NCBI GenBank assembly: GCA_903828145.1
Contig: CAIKKY010000007.1
Span: forward strand, 310,001-374,000
DNA from: an uncultured Hyphomicrobiales bacterium
GTDB taxonomy: Bacteria > Pseudomonadota > Alphaproteobacteria > Rhizobiales > Devosiaceae
Direction of reading: 5' to 3'
Length of the DNA stretch: 64,000 bases
This document shows, in pieces, positions 1 to 9,125 of the stretch (its first letter is position 1; the number at the start of each line of letters is the position of its first letter). The notes beneath the pieces are model-generated. The model searched no databases. It worked only from the letters and a program-made list of their open reading frames with translations, and was not told where the DNA came from. A program made the translations under genes and the position numbers.

Positions 1-183
1 TTTGTCCACTCGTATCACATGGTGGCCGATCATCCGGCGCAGGTGCTCGCCACAGCGGAATACGGTCAGTCTGTGACGGCCGTCGTCGGGCGCGACAATA
101 TGGTGGGCACGCAGTTTCACCCCGAAAAGAGCCAGCGCCTCGGCCTCGGCCTGATCGGGAATTTTCTCGGATGGTCGCCGTGA
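1..183 (+). CDS. hisH: Imidazole glycerol phosphate synthase subunit HisH, C-terminal part
   Basis: The frame is open from the first base and ends at TGA 181-183, so only about the last 60 residues are present. HisH is the glutaminase subunit that feeds ammonia to HisF in histidine synthesis. The fragment begins FVHSYH and contains QFHPEKS, which carries the His and Glu of the class I glutamine amidotransferase triad; the nucleophilic Cys lies outside the window. The gene overlaps the hisA start by 13 nt and is followed by hisF, its partner. Identity is clear despite truncation by the window edge. Confidence 0.93.
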   Translation, partial: FVHSYHMVADHPAQVLATAEYGQSVTAVVGRDNMVGTQFHPEKSQRLGLGLIGNFLGWSP

Positions 184-914
184 GACTCTATCCCGCCATT
201 GATCTCAAAGACGGCCAGTGCGTTCGGCTGAAGCTGGGCGATATGAACGCCGCCACGGTGTTCAACACCAACCCGGCCGCCCAGGCGCTGGAGTTCCAAA
301 CTCAGGGCTTCGATTACCTGCATGTGGTCGATCTCAATGGTGCCTTTGCAGGCGAAAGCGTCAATACCGCAGCGGTTGAGGCGATCCTCAGGGCCGTGCA
401 TATGCCTGTGCAACTGGGCGGCGGCATCCGGACGCTTGCCCATATTGAGGCCTGGCTCACCCGCGGCCTCGCCCGCGTGATCCTCGGTACGGTGGCTGTG
501 CGCGACCCCGCGCTGGTGCGTGAAGCGGCGCGGCGGTTCCCCGGCAAGGTTGCCGTCGGAATCGACGCCCGGGGCGGCAAGGTGGCCGTCGAAGGCTGGG
601 CCGAAACATCGGAACTGTCCGCCATCGAACTCGCCCAACGCTTTGAAGGCGCTGGCGTGGCGGCAATTATCTATACCGATATCGATCGCGACGGCATCCT
701 CACCGGCATCAACTGGCCTTCGACGCTTGACCTCGCGAAAGCCGTTTCCATCCCGGTGATCGCGTCGGGTGGGCTAGCGTCAATGGCCGATATCCGCACC
801 ATGACCGAGCCCGACTACGCCCTGCTCGACGGGGCGATTTCGGGCCGGGCGCTCTACGATGGCCGGGTTGATTCACGTGAAGCACTGGCGCTGCTCAGGG
901 GGATCGCGGCATGA
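171..914 (+). CDS. hisA: ProFAR isomerase HisA
   Basis: This (beta/alpha)8-barrel enzyme isomerises ProFAR to PRFAR in histidine synthesis. It has 247 residues, the usual length. The catalytic aspartates are visible as D11 (PAIDLKDG) and D170 (YTDIDRDG), and phosphate-binding glycines as QLGGGIR near 81-87 and ASGGLAS near 198-204. The ATG overlaps the end of hisH by 13 nt and no later start keeps the first beta strand. The stop overlaps the next start as ATGA, so the genes are probably translationally coupled. Confidence 0.97.
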   Translation: MVAVRLYPAIDLKDGQCVRLKLGDMNAATVFNTNPAAQALEFQTQGFDYLHVVDLNGAFAGESVNTAAVEAILRAVHMPVQLGGGIRTLAHIEAWLTRGLARVILGTVAVRDPALVREAARRFPGKVAVGIDARGGKVAVEGWAETSELSAIELAQRFEGAGVAAIIYTDIDRDGILTGINWPSTLDLAKAVSIPVIASGGLASMADIRTMTEPDYALLDGAISGRALYDGRVDSREALALLRGIAA

Positions 915-1126
915 ACGATCACCGGACGGGCCCCACCATCGTCAAGCGCGTCTCGCTCTGGTGGTACGCGGGCCTGCTGCCGCTGATCCTCGCTATACTC
1001 TACGGCTCGGCCGCCGGAATCCTGTCGCCGTGGTTTATGCCGCTCGGGCTCTTCGCCGCGATTTTCTGGGTGATCTCGCTGCTTTTTGCCCTGGTTGCCC
1101 TTGTCCGCCTGCGGAGAAAGAAATGA
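911..1126 (+). CDS. Small two-helix membrane protein in the his operon
   Basis: This 71-residue protein has no function I recognise. It has a short polar N-terminus, two hydrophobic segments at about residues 19-38 and 42-65, and a basic tail (RLRRKK), which suggests a helical hairpin in the inner membrane with a cytoplasmic tail. It is joined by ATGA overlaps to hisA before it and hisF after it, so it is cotranscribed and probably translated by coupling. That tight arrangement argues it is a real gene. A direct role in histidine synthesis is not shown. Confidence 0.8.
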   Translation: MNDHRTGPTIVKRVSLWWYAGLLPLILAILYGSAAGILSPWFMPLGLFAAIFWVISLLFALVALVRLRRKK

Positions 1127-1911
1127 CCCTCAAGACCCGGCTCATCCCCTGCCTCGATGTCAAGGACGGTCGGGTGGTCAAGGGCGTGCAGTTCGTTGAT
1201 CTGGTGGATGCCGGGGATCCGGTGGAAGCGGCCATGGCCTATGATGCAGCCGGTGCCGATGAACTCTGTTTCCTCGATATCACCGCAAGCCACGAAGACC
1301 GGGATACGATTTTCGACGTTGTGGCCCGAACGGCCGAGCATTGCTTCATGCCCGTCACCGTGGGCGGCGGCATTCGCAAGGTTGAGGATATCCGCAAGCT
1401 GCTCCTCGCCGGTGCCGACAAGGTGTCCATCAACACGGCAGCCGTGAACGACCCCGATTTTGTGTCGCGCGCCGCCGATAAGTTCGGCGACCAGTGCATT
1501 GTGGTTTCAGTTGACGCCCGCCGCCGCGCCGATGGCACGGGCTGGGAAATCTTCACCCATGGCGGTCGCACGGCCACCGGCCTCGACGCGGTGGAATTTG
1601 CCGTGGCCATGGTCAATCGGGGCGCTGGTGAACTGCTCGTCACATCCATGGACCGCGATGGCACGAAATCCGGCTTCGATCTGGCGCTTACCCGCACCAT
1701 TGCCGATGCCGTGCATGTGCCGGTGATCGCCTCAGGTGGGGTCGGGTCGCTCGATGATCTTGTGGCGGGTGTTGTCGAAGGGCACGCCAGTGCTGTGCTC
1801 GCAGCATCGATTTTCCACTTCGGCACCTACACCATCCCCGAGGCGAAGGCCTATCTCCACCGCCACGGCGTGCCGGTTCGCAATGATGGCAGCTTCGGAG
1901 CCCTCCCATGA
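1123..1911 (+). CDS. hisF: Imidazole glycerol phosphate synthase subunit HisF
   Basis: HisF is the cyclase subunit that makes IGP and AICAR from PRFAR using ammonia from HisH. It has 262 residues, typical for the family. The first catalytic Asp is D12 ([10 protein letters not shown]), the second is in VSVDARR near residue 130, and phosphate-binding motifs GGGIR and ASGGVGS are present. The start is the ATG overlapping the previous stop (ATGA). An in-frame extension upstream to 859 reads as out-of-frame hisA sequence and is not used. It overlaps hisE by ATGA. Confidence 0.97.
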   Translation: MTLKTRLIPCLDVKDGRVVKGVQFVDLVDAGDPVEAAMAYDAAGADELCFLDITASHEDRDTIFDVVARTAEHCFMPVTVGGGIRKVEDIRKLLLAGADKVSINTAAVNDPDFVSRAADKFGDQCIVVSVDARRRADGTGWEIFTHGGRTATGLDAVEFAVAMVNRGAGELLVTSMDRDGTKSGFDLALTRTIADAVHVPVIASGGVGSLDDLVAGVVEGHASAVLAASIFHFGTYTIPEAKAYLHRHGVPVRNDGSFGALP

Positions 1912-2234
1912 GCTTCTCGCTTGAAGACCTTGATGCCCGCATCGGCTTGCGCGCCAGTGCCGCCCCCGAAGACAGCTATACAGCAAAGCTGATCGCCGCC
2001 GGCATGGCCCGCGTCGCCAAAAAGCTGGGCGAGGAAGCGACCGAAGCGGTGATTGCGGCCATGGCTGGCAATCAGGCCGAGCTGACCGCTGAGGCGGCTG
2101 ATGTGCTCTACCACCTGCTGGTTATGCTGCGCGCCGCCGATGTGCCCTTGGCCGATGTCATGGCTGAACTGGAACGGCGCACTGCCCAATCCGGCCTTGC
2201 AGAAAAGGCGGCCCGTCCGCCCGGTACGGTGTGA
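1908..2234 (+). CDS. hisE: Phosphoribosyl-ATP pyrophosphatase HisE
   Basis: HisE removes pyrophosphate from phosphoribosyl-ATP, an early step of histidine synthesis. The protein is 108 residues and belongs to the MazG-like all-alpha fold. The metal-binding acidic residues are seen in GEEATE (41-46) and EAADVLYHL (62-70). It starts in ATGA overlap with hisF and ends in TGATG overlap with coaA. It is a stand-alone HisE, not fused to HisI, as is usual in alphaproteobacteria. Confidence 0.96.
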   Translation: MSFSLEDLDARIGLRASAAPEDSYTAKLIAAGMARVAKKLGEEATEAVIAAMAGNQAELTAEAADVLYHLLVMLRAADVPLADVMAELERRTAQSGLAEKAARPPGTV

Positions 2235-3181
2235 TGTCCAGAAAGGCCGGGCTCGAGCCCTATCACTACTTCACCAAGGCCGAGTGGAGCCGACTCCGCG
2301 CTGATGAGCCCATGACGCTCGACGCCGCGGATATCGAACGGCTACGCGCGCTCAATGATCCGATTTCCTTCAGTGAAGCCGAGGAAATCTACCTGCCGCT
2401 CAGCCGGTTGATTTCGCTCTACGTTGAGGCGACGCAGCAGTTGCACAATGCTTCGACGCGCTTCCTCGGGGCCGATGGCCGCAAGGTGCCCTATATCATC
2501 GGTGTGGCTGGTTCGGTCGCCGTGGGCAAATCGACGACCTCGCGCATTCTGCAGGCACTGCTGCGGCGCTGGCCGAGTTCGCCCACGGTGGACCTCGTGA
2601 CCACCGACGGGTTTCTTTATCCCAACGCCGTACTCGACACGCTCAAGCTGGCCGACCGCAAGGGCTTTCCGGAAAGCTATGATCGGGCGCGGCTGATCCG
2701 CTTCCTGTCGGATATCAAGTCCGGCAAGCCTCGGGTGGGGGTGCCGGTCTATTCGCACCACTTCTACGACGTGATTGAAGGCGAGGAGATCATCATTGAT
2801 CGGCCCGATATCCTGATCGTGGAGGGCCTGAACATCCTGCAGCCGGGTGAAATGCCCAAGTCCGGCAAGCCGATCCTGTTCGCGTCAGATTTCCTCGATT
2901 TCTCGATCTTCATCGATGCGACCGAGGCCGACCTGACCGAGTGGTTCATGGAGCGCTTCCGCCGGCTGCGCGAAACCGCCTTTACCGACGAACACAGCTT
3001 TTTTCACCGCTTCAGCCAGATGAGCGCCGATGAGGCCGAAGGCTTCGGGCTCTGGGCCTGGCGCGAGATCAACTTGCCGAACCTGCGCGACAATATTCAG
3101 CCGACCCGCAGCCGGGCCGATCTGGTGCTGACCAAGGATTCAACCCACGCGATTGCCAAAGTCGCCCTGCGACGGATCTAG
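2234..3181 (+). CDS. coaA: Type I pantothenate kinase
   Basis: It phosphorylates pantothenate, the first committed step of coenzyme A synthesis. The 315-residue protein has the P-loop [12 protein letters not shown] at 90-101 and the family signatures TTDGFLYPN and YSHHFYDV. I chose the ATG at 2234, which overlaps the hisE stop (TGATG); a GTG three bases earlier would add one residue. It is the last gene of the his transcription unit. The hisE-coaA order is a recurring alphaproteobacterial arrangement. The next gene is convergent. Confidence 0.95.
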   Translation: MSRKAGLEPYHYFTKAEWSRLRADEPMTLDAADIERLRALNDPISFSEAEEIYLPLSRLISLYVEATQQLHNASTRFLGADGRKVPYIIGVAGSVAVGKSTTSRILQALLRRWPSSPTVDLVTTDGFLYPNAVLDTLKLADRKGFPESYDRARLIRFLSDIKSGKPRVGVPVYSHHFYDVIEGEEIIIDRPDILIVEGLNILQPGEMPKSGKPILFASDFLDFSIFIDATEADLTEWFMERFRRLRETAFTDEHSFFHRFSQMSADEAEGFGLWAWREINLPNLRDNIQPTRSRADLVLTKDSTHAIAKVALRRI

Positions 3182-3198
3182 CGGTCGGCGGTTACCGC

Positions 3199-4203
3199 CT
3201 AGAGCGCGATCTGGTGTTCGCGGGTCAGTTGCTGGAGATCTTCCACCGGGCGCGCTCCGATGTGGCTGATGACTTCGGATGCTGCAAGACAACCGGCCTG
3301 CAGGGCGGTGCGCAGATCGCGCTCACGTGCGAGCGCCAGCAGGAAGCCCGAGGCGAACAGGTCGCCCGCGCCGGTTGCATCAACCACATGCGGCACGGCA
3401 TAGGCGGGAACGGTGATGATTTCGCCCTGATGCACCACCATGGCCCCTTCGGCGCCCATGGTGATGGCGGCCAGTTCGGCATCCTTGGCAATGGCCTGCA
3501 CCGCCGCATGGAGGCTGTCCGTCTCGTACAGCGATTTCAGCTCTTCGATATTGCCGAACACATAATCGATGGTCTTCGACCGCATCAGATCAAGAAACTC
3601 GTCGCGGAACCGGTTGACGCAGAACGGGTCCGACAGGGTGAAGGCCGTGGCCCGCTCGTGCTTATGGGCATAGTGCGCGGCGGTGACGAAGGCCTTCTTG
3701 GCTTCCGTCGGGTCCCAGAGAAAACCTTCCATATAGGTGATGGTGGCCGCGGCGATTTCATCCTCGCGCACGTCAGCCGGGGTCAGCCGGTGGCAGGCGC
3801 CGAGATAGGTGTTCATCGTTCGCTCGCCATGTGGCGAGACGAGAATCATGCACCGCGCCGTTGCCGGTCCGTCGCCGAGCTTCGGCACACCGAAATGCAC
3901 GCCGATGTGCCGCAGGTCGGTCGCAAAGATTTCGCCCAGATCATCTTCGGCCACTTTGCCGACGAAGGCTGCCCTGCCGCCAAGCGCCGCTACGCCTGCG
4001 GCGGTATTGGCCGCACTGCCGCCTGAGATCTGCCGCCGGTCATCGGGCATCAGCCCGTAGAGATAGGCGCTGCGCTCGGCATCCACGAGATGCATGATGC
4101 CCTCGGTCATGCCCTCGCGCTCGATGAAGCCCGGCTCAGCCGGGGCAATGACGTCAACAATCGCGTTCCCAATGGTGAGAACATCAAAACGGGTCTCGGC
4201 CAT
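3199..4203 (-). CDS. PfkB-family carbohydrate/nucleoside kinase, adenosine kinase-like
   Basis: This 334-residue ribokinase-fold kinase carries both PfkB signatures: SGGSAANTAAG at 60-70 and DATGAGD at 275-281, whose last Asp is the catalytic base. The opening FDVLTIGNAIVD and the overall pattern resemble proteins annotated as adenosine kinase in rhizobia. Substrate cannot be fixed from sequence alone. It lies downstream of nth on the same strand with a gap of about 70 nt and converges on coaA. A separate, more typical ribokinase is encoded near 39300, which supports a different substrate for this one. Confidence 0.85.
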   Translation of the reverse strand: MAETRFDVLTIGNAIVDVIAPAEPGFIEREGMTEGIMHLVDAERSAYLYGLMPDDRRQISGGSAANTAAGVAALGGRAAFVGKVAEDDLGEIFATDLRHIGVHFGVPKLGDGPATARCMILVSPHGERTMNTYLGACHRLTPADVREDEIAAATITYMEGFLWDPTEAKKAFVTAAHYAHKHERATAFTLSDPFCVNRFRDEFLDLMRSKTIDYVFGNIEELKSLYETDSLHAAVQAIAKDAELAAITMGAEGAMVVHQGEIITVPAYAVPHVVDATGAGDLFASGFLLALARERDLRTALQAGCLAASEVISHIGARPVEDLQQLTREHQIAL

Positions 4204-4272
4204 GGGAAATCCCTGAGAGGCAATGAGGAAAACATCGCGGGCTTAACCGAATCCCGCGGTCCGTGCAATCAC

Positions 4273-4944
4273 TCAACCCGGCCGGGGTGACAGGGTTTTC
4301 GGCTCGAATCGGCACCACTCGGCAATCGGGCAGCGCCAGCACTCCGGCTTCCGCGCTTTGCAGATATAGCGGCCATGGAGGATCAACCAGTGGTGCGCAT
4401 CCAGCAGGTACGGCTTCGGGATGACGGTCAGCAGCCCCTGCTCCACCGCCAGCGGCGTCTTGCCGGGGGCGAGACCCGTCCGGTTCGCCACGCGGAACAA
4501 ATGCGTGTCTACGGCAATAGTCGGCTCGCCAAACGCCATATTGAGCACGACATTCGCCGTTTTGCGGCCCACGCCGGGAAGACTCTCGAGCGCCGCCCGA
4601 TCACGCGGCACCTCACTGTTGTAGTTTTCGACAAGTCTTATGCTTAGCGCGTGCACATTCTTTGCTTTGGTACGGAACAACCCGATGGTCTTGATCTTTT
4701 CTTCGATGCCCGCCGTTCCTAAAGCGACCATGCGCTCTGGCGTATCGGCGGCGGCGAAAAGCGCAGGCGTCGCCTTGTTCACGCCGGCATCGGTGGCCTG
4801 GGCCGAAAGCACCACGGCCACCAGCAGCGTGAAGGGGTTGGTATGGAGGAGTTCGCCCTTGGGCTCGGGATTTAGCTTGGCAAAAGTTGCGAAAATGGCC
4901 TCGACATCAGCCGCAGGCAGGCGCTTTACTCGCTTGGTCGCCAT
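4273..4944 (-). CDS. nth: Endonuclease III
   Basis: This DNA glycosylase/AP lyase removes oxidised pyrimidines in base excision repair. It has 223 residues. The helix-hairpin-helix reads LPGVGRKTA (122-130) with catalytic K128, and D146 lies in VDTHLF. Cysteines 195, 202, 205 and 211 give the C-x6-C-x2-C-x5-C [4Fe-4S] motif. I chose the ATG at 4944, with GAGG just upstream; the frame stays open further upstream but that region is antisense to the divergent DUF2244 gene. Confidence 0.96.
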   Translation of the reverse strand: MATKRVKRLPAADVEAIFATFAKLNPEPKGELLHTNPFTLLVAVVLSAQATDAGVNKATPALFAAADTPERMVALGTAGIEEKIKTIGLFRTKAKNVHALSIRLVENYNSEVPRDRAALESLPGVGRKTANVVLNMAFGEPTIAVDTHLFRVANRTGLAPGKTPLAVEQGLLTVIPKPYLLDAHHWLILHGRYICKARKPECWRCPIAEWCRFEPKTLSPRPG

Positions 4945-4974
4945 AATCCTCGTTCCTTTTCCGAGGCGATACTG

Positions 4975-5463
4975 ATGCCCAGGATGACAACTGAAATACA
5001 AGCCCGGCCGCTGTTTTCGGCTCGCCTGACCCCGTATCGCTCCATGGGAGCGAAGGGATACAGGGTAGTCATGGCCATAATCCTGATTCTCGCCGCCGCG
5101 CCCATGATGTTTTTCGTCGCGCGCGGGGCCTGGCCCATTGTGGGGTTTGTCGGGCTCGATGTTGTGCTGGTCTGGTGGGCGCTCCGCAGCGCCTTCCGCG
5201 GCGGCAAGCGGCACGAAGAGGTCACGCTGTGGCCAGACGAACTGGAAGTGCGTCTCGTCGATGCCAAGGGCCAGATCACCCTCACACGGTTCAACCCGCT
5301 TTTCGTCAAGCTGGTTGTCGATCGCGATATCAACGAGCGCACCACCGGCATTCATCTGCGGACCCACGACGAAGATGTGAAGATCGGTGAGTTTCTGGCC
5401 CCCGAGGAAAAATCAAGCTTCGCCAAGGCATTCGGCACGGCGCTGCGTCGGGCCCGCCACTAG
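4975..5463 (+). CDS. DUF2244 integral membrane protein
   Basis: The 162-residue protein matches the alphaproteobacterial DUF2244 pattern from memory: two hydrophobic segments at about 30-48 and 53-70, then a soluble region with a conserved basic/acidic mix (KRHEEVTLWPDELEVR). Function is unknown. A GAGG at 4963-4966 supports the ATG at 4975. It is divergent from nth, and the two share a short promoter region. No catalytic motif is visible. Confidence 0.8.
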   Translation: MPRMTTEIQARPLFSARLTPYRSMGAKGYRVVMAIILILAAAPMMFFVARGAWPIVGFVGLDVVLVWWALRSAFRGGKRHEEVTLWPDELEVRLVDAKGQITLTRFNPLFVKLVVDRDINERTTGIHLRTHDEDVKIGEFLAPEEKSSFAKAFGTALRRARH

Positions 5464-5530
5464 AGTTGACCGCAGGAGTTCCCGTCAAAATCGGGTCGCC
5501 TCGTTCTTTGCGGTAGCCTATCCTCTGCCG

Positions 5531-6367
5531 ATGACCGACCTCTATCCCCTGATCCGCCGCGCCATTGCCTATCTGTCCGAAACCCCGGCCGAGGCCGTGG
5601 ATTTTTCTGCCTTTGCTTTGGCTGAAGGGCTGAGCGAGCGGGCGCTGACCGAGCAGTTCCGCCGCTGGTGTGGGCTCTCGCCCAAAAGTTTCGCCCAGGC
5701 TGTCGCGCTCGATCATGCCAAGCGCCTCCTGCGCGAGCGGGCCAGCGTGCTCGACGCGACCTTTGAGCTTGGACTGTCGGCGCCCTCGCGGCTCCATGAT
5801 CTGTTTGTCACCCACGAGGCCATGCCGCCCGGTGCCTGGCGCGATGGCGGTGCCGGCCTCACGATGATCTGGGGCGTCGCCGCTTCGCCCTTCGGTGTCG
5901 CCGTGCTGTGCCAGACCGATTGGGGTCTCGCCGGTCTGGGCTTTGCCGATGAGGATAGCGCCGTCGCGGCGGCCTTCGACGATCTGGCGCGCCGCTGGCC
6001 GAACGCGCGCTACACCCGCAACGATGCGGCGCTCGCGCCTGTCGCCGCCCGTATCTTCGATCCGGCGCACTGGGCGCCCGGTCAGCCGCTGAAAATTGTG
6101 CTGATCGGCACGGATTTTGAGGTGCGGGTCTGGGAAAGCCTGTTGAGCATCAAGCCCGGAACCGCCAGCACCTATGGCGCGCTGGCGTCGCAACTCGGCA
6201 AACCGACAGCCGCGCGTGCCGTCGGTGCAGCGGTGGGCAAAAACCCGATCTCCTTCGTGGTGCCCTGCCACCGTGTGGTGGGCACCTCAGGCGCGCTGAC
6301 CGGCTACCACTGGGGTCTGCCGCGCAAGCGCGCCATGCTGGGCTGGGAAACCGGGCTTAAAGCGTAA
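5531..6367 (+). CDS. AraC-type HTH fused to methylated-DNA cysteine methyltransferase (Ada-like)
   Basis: This suicide repair protein transfers alkyl groups from O6-alkylguanine to its own cysteine. In its 278 residues, 1-105 form an AraC-type helix-turn-helix, about 110-190 the MGMT N-terminal domain, and 195-275 the catalytic domain with VVPCHRVV and acceptor C246. The Ada N-terminal zinc domain that senses methylphosphotriesters is absent, so it cannot use the E. coli Ada switch at that site. I start at ATG 5531, which fits the fold; upstream in-frame sequence overlaps the DUF2244 gene. The 3' end overlaps gpmA by 11 nt. Confidence 0.92.
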   Translation: MTDLYPLIRRAIAYLSETPAEAVDFSAFALAEGLSERALTEQFRRWCGLSPKSFAQAVALDHAKRLLRERASVLDATFELGLSAPSRLHDLFVTHEAMPPGAWRDGGAGLTMIWGVAASPFGVAVLCQTDWGLAGLGFADEDSAVAAAFDDLARRWPNARYTRNDAALAPVAARIFDPAHWAPGQPLKIVLIGTDFEVRVWESLLSIKPGTASTYGALASQLGKPTAARAVGAAVGKNPISFVVPCHRVVGTSGALTGYHWGLPRKRAMLGWETGLKA

Positions 6368-6971
6368 CCCGGTCCTTCAGCGTGCCATCGGCGTTGATAA
6401 GATAGACCACCGGCTCGCCGGTCCCCAGTTCGCGCTTCAAAATCTGCTCGGGCGTCAGCCCTTCGATCGCCATGACAATGGAGCGCAGCGAATTGCCATG
6501 GGCCGCAACCAGCACGGTTTTCCCGGCCTTGAGCTGCGGCAGGACCTCGCGATCAAAATAGGGCAGCGTGCGCGCCGCCGTATCCTTCAGGCTTTCGCCG
6601 CCCGGCGGGGGCACATCAAAAGACCGGCGCCAGATCAGCACCTGTTCCTCGCCCCATTTTTTGCGGGCGTCATCCTTGTTGAGGCCCGCCAGATCGCCAT
6701 AGTCGCGCTCATTCAGCGCCGTGTTGCGGGTAATGGTCACATCCGTGATCCCGAGTTCCTCAAGGATGAGATCAAGCGTGTGCTGCGCGCGGCGCAGGGC
6801 CGAGGTAAAAAACACCTCGGGGGCATAGCCCGCCTCTTTCAGCCGCTTGCCTGTGGCCCGCGCTTCGCCGATCCCCTTCTCGGTCAGGTCGGGGTTGCGC
6901 CAGCCGGTGAACAGGTTCTTGAGGTTCCACTCGCTTTCGCCATGGCGAACGAGGATGAGCGTTCCAGTCAT
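6357..6971 (-). CDS. gpmA: 2,3-bisphosphoglycerate-dependent phosphoglycerate mutase
   Basis: The glycolytic enzyme interconverts 3- and 2-phosphoglycerate. Its 204 residues start with [10 protein letters not shown], with the phosphorylated His at H10; the second His is H158 (AAHGNS) and the acid is E88 (LNERDYG). The length fits the shorter dPGM form common in alphaproteobacteria. It lies 9 nt downstream of dapB in a minus-strand run (flavin reductase-pyrF-dapB-gpmA). Its tail overlaps the convergent MGMT gene by 11 nt. Confidence 0.95.
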   Translation of the reverse strand: MTGTLILVRHGESEWNLKNLFTGWRNPDLTEKGIGEARATGKRLKEAGYAPEVFFTSALRRAQHTLDLILEELGITDVTITRNTALNERDYGDLAGLNKDDARKKWGEEQVLIWRRSFDVPPPGGESLKDTAARTLPYFDREVLPQLKAGKTVLVAAHGNSLRSIVMAIEGLTPEQILKRELGTGEPVVYLINADGTLKDRVTL

Positions 6972-6980
6972 ATCATGTCC

Positions 6981-7790
6981 TCAGGAAAGGCCGAGCACGT
7001 CGGCCATGGAGTATAAACCGGGCTTCTGCCCGGCGGCCCAGAGCGCCGCCCGGGCTGCGCCTTCGGCAAACAACGCGCGGTTATCGGCAATATGCCCGAG
7101 TTCGATGCGTTCACTCGGCCCGGCCAGAATCACCTTGTGGTCGCCAATCACGTTACCGCCGCGCAGCGTGGCAAAGCCGATGCTTCCAGCCTCGCGCGGG
7201 CCCGTGTGGCCGTCGCGTACAGTCACGGCCTTATCGGCGAGCTTGACCTTGCGGCCATCCGCGGCCGCCTGCCCCAGCATCAGCGCGGTGCCCGAGGGGG
7301 CATCGACCTTGCGGTTGTGGTGCATTTCAAGAATTTCGATATCGAAGCCGGGCAGTTCGGCCGCCGCCTTTTTCACCAGCCCCAGCAACAGATTGATCCC
7401 GAGCGAGAAATTGCCCGCTTTAACAATGCGCGCCCCGGCCTGCCCGGCGGCCGCAATCGCGGCATCGTCCTCCGCTGAACAGCCGGTGGTGCCGATGATG
7501 TGGGTCTTGCCAAGGCTGGCTGCGAGATTGGCGAGTGCCACGCTGGCTGCTGGCGCGGTGAAATCGAGCACGGCATCGGCCAGCGCAAGCGCTTCTGCCG
7601 GATCATCGCCCAGCGTGACGCCCATGGGCTCGAGCCCCGCCAGTTCACCGGCGTCCTTACCGATGGCAGGCGAACCCGGCCTATCGAATGCAGCAACCAG
7701 CACCATGCCCGGCGTTGTGAGCACCGTGCGCAGATTGGCCGCGCCCATGCGCCCGCCAGCTCCTGCAATTGCTACCTTGAGATCGGTCAT
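6981..7790 (-). CDS. dapB: 4-hydroxy-tetrahydrodipicolinate reductase
   Basis: DapB reduces the dihydrodipicolinate precursor in lysine and diaminopimelate synthesis. The 269-residue product has the NAD(P)-binding GAGGRMG near 10-16 and the active-site segment [14 protein letters not shown] with H157, H158 and K161. I use the ATG at 7790 (MTDLKV); an upstream ATG would add six residues that do not fit the family. It is 43 nt downstream of pyrF and precedes gpmA. Confidence 0.95.
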   Translation of the reverse strand: MTDLKVAIAGAGGRMGAANLRTVLTTPGMVLVAAFDRPGSPAIGKDAGELAGLEPMGVTLGDDPAEALALADAVLDFTAPAASVALANLAASLGKTHIIGTTGCSAEDDAAIAAAGQAGARIVKAGNFSLGINLLLGLVKKAAAELPGFDIEILEMHHNRKVDAPSGTALMLGQAAADGRKVKLADKAVTVRDGHTGPREAGSIGFATLRGGNVIGDHKVILAGPSERIELGHIADNRALFAEGAARAALWAAGQKPGLYSMADVLGLS

Positions 7791-7833
7791 TGCGTCCCCC
7801 GTCTTCATCCGGCCTATAGCCCGGTTTTCGGCC

Positions 7834-8529
7834 TCAGGCCAGCCTCGTCCCGGCCATCTCGGCCGCGATCTGCCGCGCCGCCATTGCCGGGTCGTCCGCC
7901 GCTGTTATCGGGCGACCGACGACGAGATGGGTTGACCCCGCCGCCATGGCCTCTTTCGGCCCCATGACGCGCTTCTGGTCGCCCAGGGCTGCGCCCGCTG
8001 GCCGGATTCCCGGCGTCACGATGCTCATCGTCGGGCCAATCAGGCCGCGCACCATCGCGGCCTCCTGCGGCGAGCAGACCAGCCCGGCGATACCGGCGGC
8101 TTTGGCCTGTTCGGCCCGCAAGGCTACAAGCCCCGCCGCATCCCGGGCATAGCCCGCTTCAACGAGGTCTGAATCATCCATCGAGGTCAGGACCGTGACC
8201 CCCAGAATGCCAAGGCCCGAGCCTGCCGCCGCCTTCTGCGCGGCGCGCATCGTCTTGGGGTAGGCGTGCACGGTCAAAAAGCTGGCGCCTGTCCGCGCAA
8301 AGGCGGCCACGCCCTTTTCCACCGTGTTGTCGATGTCGAGCAGCTTCAGGTCGAAAAACACGCGCTTGCCAGCAGCGATCAACGCCTTGCCGAGCCCCAG
8401 GCCCTCGCCGCCAAAATACAGCTGATAGCCAATTTTGTAGAAATCAACGGCGTCACCGATCCGCTCGATCAGCGCTTCGGCCTCGCTGCGGGTATCAACA
8501 TCCAGCGCGACAATCAGATTGCGGCTCAC
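7834..8529 (-). CDS. pyrF: Orotidine 5'-phosphate decarboxylase
   Basis: PyrF catalyses the last step of UMP synthesis. The 231-residue barrel protein carries the signature [12 protein letters not shown] with the catalytic D60-x-K62-x-x-D65 array, and the substrate Asp in VALDVD near residue 10. The phosphate-binding loop TPGIRP lies near residue 185. Its start abuts the stop of the flavin reductase gene without a gap, so the two are very probably cotranscribed. Confidence 0.96.
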   Translation of the reverse strand: MSRNLIVALDVDTRSEAEALIERIGDAVDFYKIGYQLYFGGEGLGLGKALIAAGKRVFFDLKLLDIDNTVEKGVAAFARTGASFLTVHAYPKTMRAAQKAAAGSGLGILGVTVLTSMDDSDLVEAGYARDAAGLVALRAEQAKAAGIAGLVCSPQEAAMVRGLIGPTMSIVTPGIRPAGAALGDQKRVMGPKEAMAAGSTHLVVGRPITAADDPAMAARQIAAEMAGTRLA

Positions 8530-9084
8530 TCAGAGGCCTCCGCGGCTGAAGTGGGTGAGTTCCTTCACCATCTGCTCGACCTTGCCGCGCACGGCGGGTT
8601 CAGTGGGCACGCCGTCGGCGTCAAAGGCCTGCGCGGCTGGACCAACCCCGAGCAGCGTCGGGGCCAGCAGAGCGCCGAGCTTCGATAAGGTATCCCGGGC
8701 ATGCAGGATGCCGTTGATACCGCCATACTTGCCCGAGCTGACCGCACCAATGCCAAACACCGCGTGGCGGAACTGCCCGTGTTTCTGGCGGCTGAGCCAG
8801 GCGATGGTGTTGACGAGAAGCGGCGTCGCTCCCGCGTTATACTCGGGCGAAATCACCACCACGATATCCGCCGCCGCGAATTTCTGGGCCAGAAGTCCCG
8901 CCGCCTCGGGCGTGTGGTCGGCCTCAAGTTCCTCGTTGAACACCGGCATGGCGTAATCGCCAAGACTGATATCTTCGACCGAAACCCCGGCCTCGCGCAG
9001 TTTCAGGCTGACATAGCGGCGCAGGATTTCGTTCTGGCTTCCCGTGCGGATCGATCCGCACAGGGTCAGGGCGGTACGGGTCAT
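8530..9084 (-). CDS. NAD(P)H-dependent FMN reductase family protein
   Basis: This 184-residue flavodoxin-fold protein belongs to the NADPH-dependent FMN reductase family, which includes chromate and quinone reductases. The FMN phosphate loop is CGSIRTGSQN at 9-18 and the second signature is SPEYNAGATP near 79-88. The physiological substrate is unknown. It is the first gene after the dnaJ terminator and directly abuts pyrF, so it probably heads the pyrF-dapB-gpmA run. Confidence 0.9.
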   Translation of the reverse strand: MTRTALTLCGSIRTGSQNEILRRYVSLKLREAGVSVEDISLGDYAMPVFNEELEADHTPEAAGLLAQKFAAADIVVVISPEYNAGATPLLVNTIAWLSRQKHGQFRHAVFGIGAVSSGKYGGINGILHARDTLSKLGALLAPTLLGVGPAAQAFDADGVPTEPAVRGKVEQMVKELTHFSRGGL

Positions 9085-9095
9085 GGGTCCTCACA

Positions 9096-9119
9096 AAGAA
9101 AAGGGGGCCACTGGCCCCC
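9096..9119 (-). terminator. Rho-independent terminator after dnaJ
   Basis: On the minus strand, stem GGGGGCC, loop AGT and stem GGCCCCC are followed by TTTTCTTT. It begins 6 nt after the dnaJ stop and ends just before the flavin reductase start, so it separates the heat-shock unit from the pyrF run. Confidence 0.85.
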
Positions 9120-9125
9120 GGGGAA

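Noticed and set aside
3187-3199. Small hairpin GGCGG-TTA-CCGCC between coaA and the PfkB gene
   Set aside because: The stem is only 5 bp and has no T run, so a terminator cannot be supported.
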